Source: Odobenus rosmarus divergens (Eukaryota; Chordata; Mammalia; Carnivora; Odobenidae). From it: DNA of 64,000 bases. The stretch spans positions 3,431,940-3,495,939 of the forward strand of contig NW_004450303.1 in the NCBI RefSeq assembly GCF_000321225.1. Reading direction: 5' to 3'. The number at the start of each line of letters is the position of its first letter. The first letter of the stretch is position 1. The notes beneath the pieces were generated by a model. It was not told where the DNA came from, ran no database searches, and saw only the letters and a list, made by a program, of their open reading frames with translations. Position numbers and translations under genes: made by a program. Shown piece after piece: positions 61,901 through 64,000 of this stretch.

Positions 61901-63300
61901 AGCATATTATTTTTTCCTAGGTCTTATGCCCATCCACCAGCTGAAACCTACTGAGTGACTTCTGTTGCAATCATGTGGGAAAAGCCCAGGATACTTGCCC
62001 AAGTCTCTGACCTATATAATTATGGACTATAATAAAATGTTTGTTTTTATAGGCCACTAAGTTTGGGGGTAGTTTGGGATGCAGCAATAACTGAGATGGA
62101 ATTAGGTAACTAGAAATGGATGCTGCAGTAAGAAAAAACTTAAAACACATGCAGTTGACTTTGGCACCAGGTCATAGGCAGAAGCTTGTGGACTTTGGAG
62201 ACTTTTGTGGTGGCTTAAAGGATGAGGAGGAAATTGTTATCAGAGGATGAGGAAAAACCCCAACCACTCTCATCTCACTAGTGTGGAAAATAGAAAATCC
62301 AACTAATGAACTATTGTATTTGGCTAAGGAGATTTCCTGGCAAAATCTTGAAAATGTTACTTCACTTTTTATGGGCTCAGGGTAAAGATCTTCTCGAGGG
62401 GTAAGGTTGTGAAACCCTTGCTTTTACTTCAGGAGATTGAAAAGTTGCCTCATCAATTTTCTGAGCTAGATTAAAAGGTTTCTAAGAATCTTAAGAGCAT
62501 TCTCCCACAGAATCTTGATTCCTGGTCCAAAGTAGGGAAACCTAGGTAGCCCACAAAAATGGTAAGAGAATTCAACAAGCAGAAGTACCATCAGCTTCTA
62601 CTAAAATGGATAAGTACAGTTCAAAATGCAGACAGCTTAAAAAATTCTCAAATTTCTATGGGCAGGTTGTGGAATGAAAGTCTATTCAGCAGCAAACATC
62701 GTCCATTTTTTATAGAAAAGTAAAGGTGACTCAGAAGGCAAAACTGGAGCCCAAATGGTGAAGTCAAAATCCACAAAGAATCATTTGCAGGGCATAGGGC
62801 TGGGCTCCCATCATATAACTGGAAGGAGGTGCTTGTCTAGACTTCAGAACTGCTATGAACCGGTGACTACAAGGAGGGTGGTACTCCCCAGCACTCCCCA
62901 CCTCTGAACAAGAATCTCTACTTCAGTTACCCTATTCTCCCAGTACCTTTGCATGTTGACCAGGTGGAATGGGTAACTTCCTCTTGAGTCCTTTTGATCT
63001 TTTGATGAAGAGGAAATAGTTTCAAGATTGGCCCTTGGGGAGCCCAATTTACCCTTGGACCTTATTTAGATGGCAAGATCCCAAACTTTAAGACAATGTC
63101 ATAATGAGACAAGGAAACTGGGCTTTTTAGGAAGGGGTGTGTGTATTTTGCATGTTGGAAGAATGTGAATAATTGTCACTAGAAGGAAGATTGCTTCAGA
63201 TTAGAGATGGTCAAGAGGTCTTGCAGTTTATACCCAGTCTCTTGAAACTCTGGGGCAAACTAGCTACCTTGCTTATATCCCTGATACCCTGATAAGCCAT
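61900..63300 (+). repeat. MaLR-like LTR end and possible internal sequence
   Basis: 62040-62100 ('GCCACTAAGTTTGGGGGTAG') resembles the end of an MLT1/MST LTR. The following kilobase ('AAGCTTGTGGACTTTGGAGA', 'GGCTAAGGAGATTTCCTGGC') recalls MaLR internal sequence. No open frame. The extent is approximate. Confidence 0.4.
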
Positions 63301-63369
63301 GTGAGAGGATCCACATGTAGGTCCTTTTTAATATTTTTTTTAATTCAGAGAAAGCTTACAAATACAGTT

Positions 63370-63566
63370 TTTTTTTAAGATTTTATTTATTTATTTGACA
63401 GAGAGAGAGACACAACGAGAGAGGGAACACAAGCAGGAGGAATGGGAGAGGGAGAAGCAGGCTTCCCGCAGAGCAGGGAGCCCGATTCGGGGCTCGATCC
63501 CAGGACGCTGGGATCATAACCTGAGCCAAAGGCAGATGCTTAACCACTGGGCCATCCAGGAGCCCC
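63370..63566 (-). repeat. CanSINE, minus strand
   Basis: Complete copy. Perfect 13-bp duplication TACAAATACAGTT at 63357-63369 and 63567-63579. Confidence 0.97.
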
Positions 63567-63579
63567 TACAAATACAGTT

Positions 63580-64000
63580 CTAACGACTCTATATTATCGG
63601 AATACAGAATAGATCCTTTACCCACAAATATTCCCTTGTACTGCCCTTTATAATTAAGCCATTTTTGCACCTATCCCTTTAAAACTAGTAATATATTCTT
63701 CATCCCTGTCATTTTGCCTTTTTTAGAAAGCTATATAAATGGAATCATACAATATTTAACTTTTTAAGTCTGGCTCTTTTACTTAGCTTAAGTTATTGTA
63801 TCAGTTTATTCCTTTGAGTTGTTGAGTAGAATCCCATTGTATGGACAAGCTACAGTGTTTATTTGCCCACGGATGGACTTCATGTGTTTTCCCAGTATTT
63901 TATGATTTTAGAAAATTCTTCTGTATGCATTTGTGTACAGGTTATTAAATGAGCACAGGGTCTTGTGTCTCTTAAATCCCACCTAGGAGTAGGATTACTG
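63580..64000 (-). mobile_element. Antisense L1 3' region, continues past window
   Basis: 'TATAAATGGAATCATACAAT', 'CCCATTGTATGGACAAGCTA' and the final 'CTAGGAGTAGGATTACTG' are typical antisense L1. The element probably starts before the CanSINE at 63370. Confidence 0.6.

Noticed and set aside
39852..64000. Possible GLRA3 exon 3 (about 68 nt before Asp90)
   Set aside because: I scanned for the expected coding sequence ending ...AETTM on the minus strand and found no match, so exon 3 is probably beyond the window.

Overview
The window is vertebrate nuclear DNA from a carnivoran. About 26 copies of the tRNA-Lys-derived CanSINE (SINEC) lie across it, many with clear target-site duplications. The L1 3' ends are of the type common in carnivore genomes. 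I infer Caniformia, probably an arctoid (bear, seal or mustelid-like), but the exact species cannot be read from the sequence.

The only gene I can support is GLRA3, glycine receptor subunit alpha-3, on the minus strand. Four internal exons are present in transcription order: exon 4 (39628..39851), exon 5 (30753..30835), exon 6 (7784..7921) and exon 7 (242..456). Their lengths (224, 83, 138 and 215 nt) and splice phases match the conserved GLRA exon pattern. They join without a frameshift or stop into 220 codons, covering most of the extracellular ligand-binding domain, both disulfide loops, M1 and M2. Exons 1-3 should lie beyond position 64000, and M3, the cytoplasmic loop and M4 before position 1. 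About 99% of the window is therefore GLRA3 intron: introns 4, 5 and 6 complete (8,792, 22,831 and 7,327 nt) and introns 3 and 7 partial.

The introns are a layered repeat landscape. Intron 6 (457-7783) holds CanSINEs and a 2.7-kb old L1. Intron 5 (7922-30752) holds many CanSINEs, a twin-primed L1, a nearly full-length Tigger1/pogo DNA transposon with decayed transposase, old L1 fragments and a probable ERVL LTR. Intron 4 (30836-39627) starts with an L1 3' end inserted only 27 bp upstream of exon 5. The intron 3 part (39852-64000) holds an integrase-like fragment with a 111-bp repeat, several L1s, MaLR LTRs, and a scrambled ERV1-like provirus (54595-61133). The second LTR of that provirus is split into two oppositely oriented pieces. 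There is no operon, CRISPR, tRNA/rRNA gene or other complete protein-coding gene, and I found no sign of a new biological system. The points most worth checking are the exon-5-proximal L1, the rearranged provirus, the integrase-like/duplicated segment near 41-43 kb and the known GLRA3 RNA-editing codon in exon 6.
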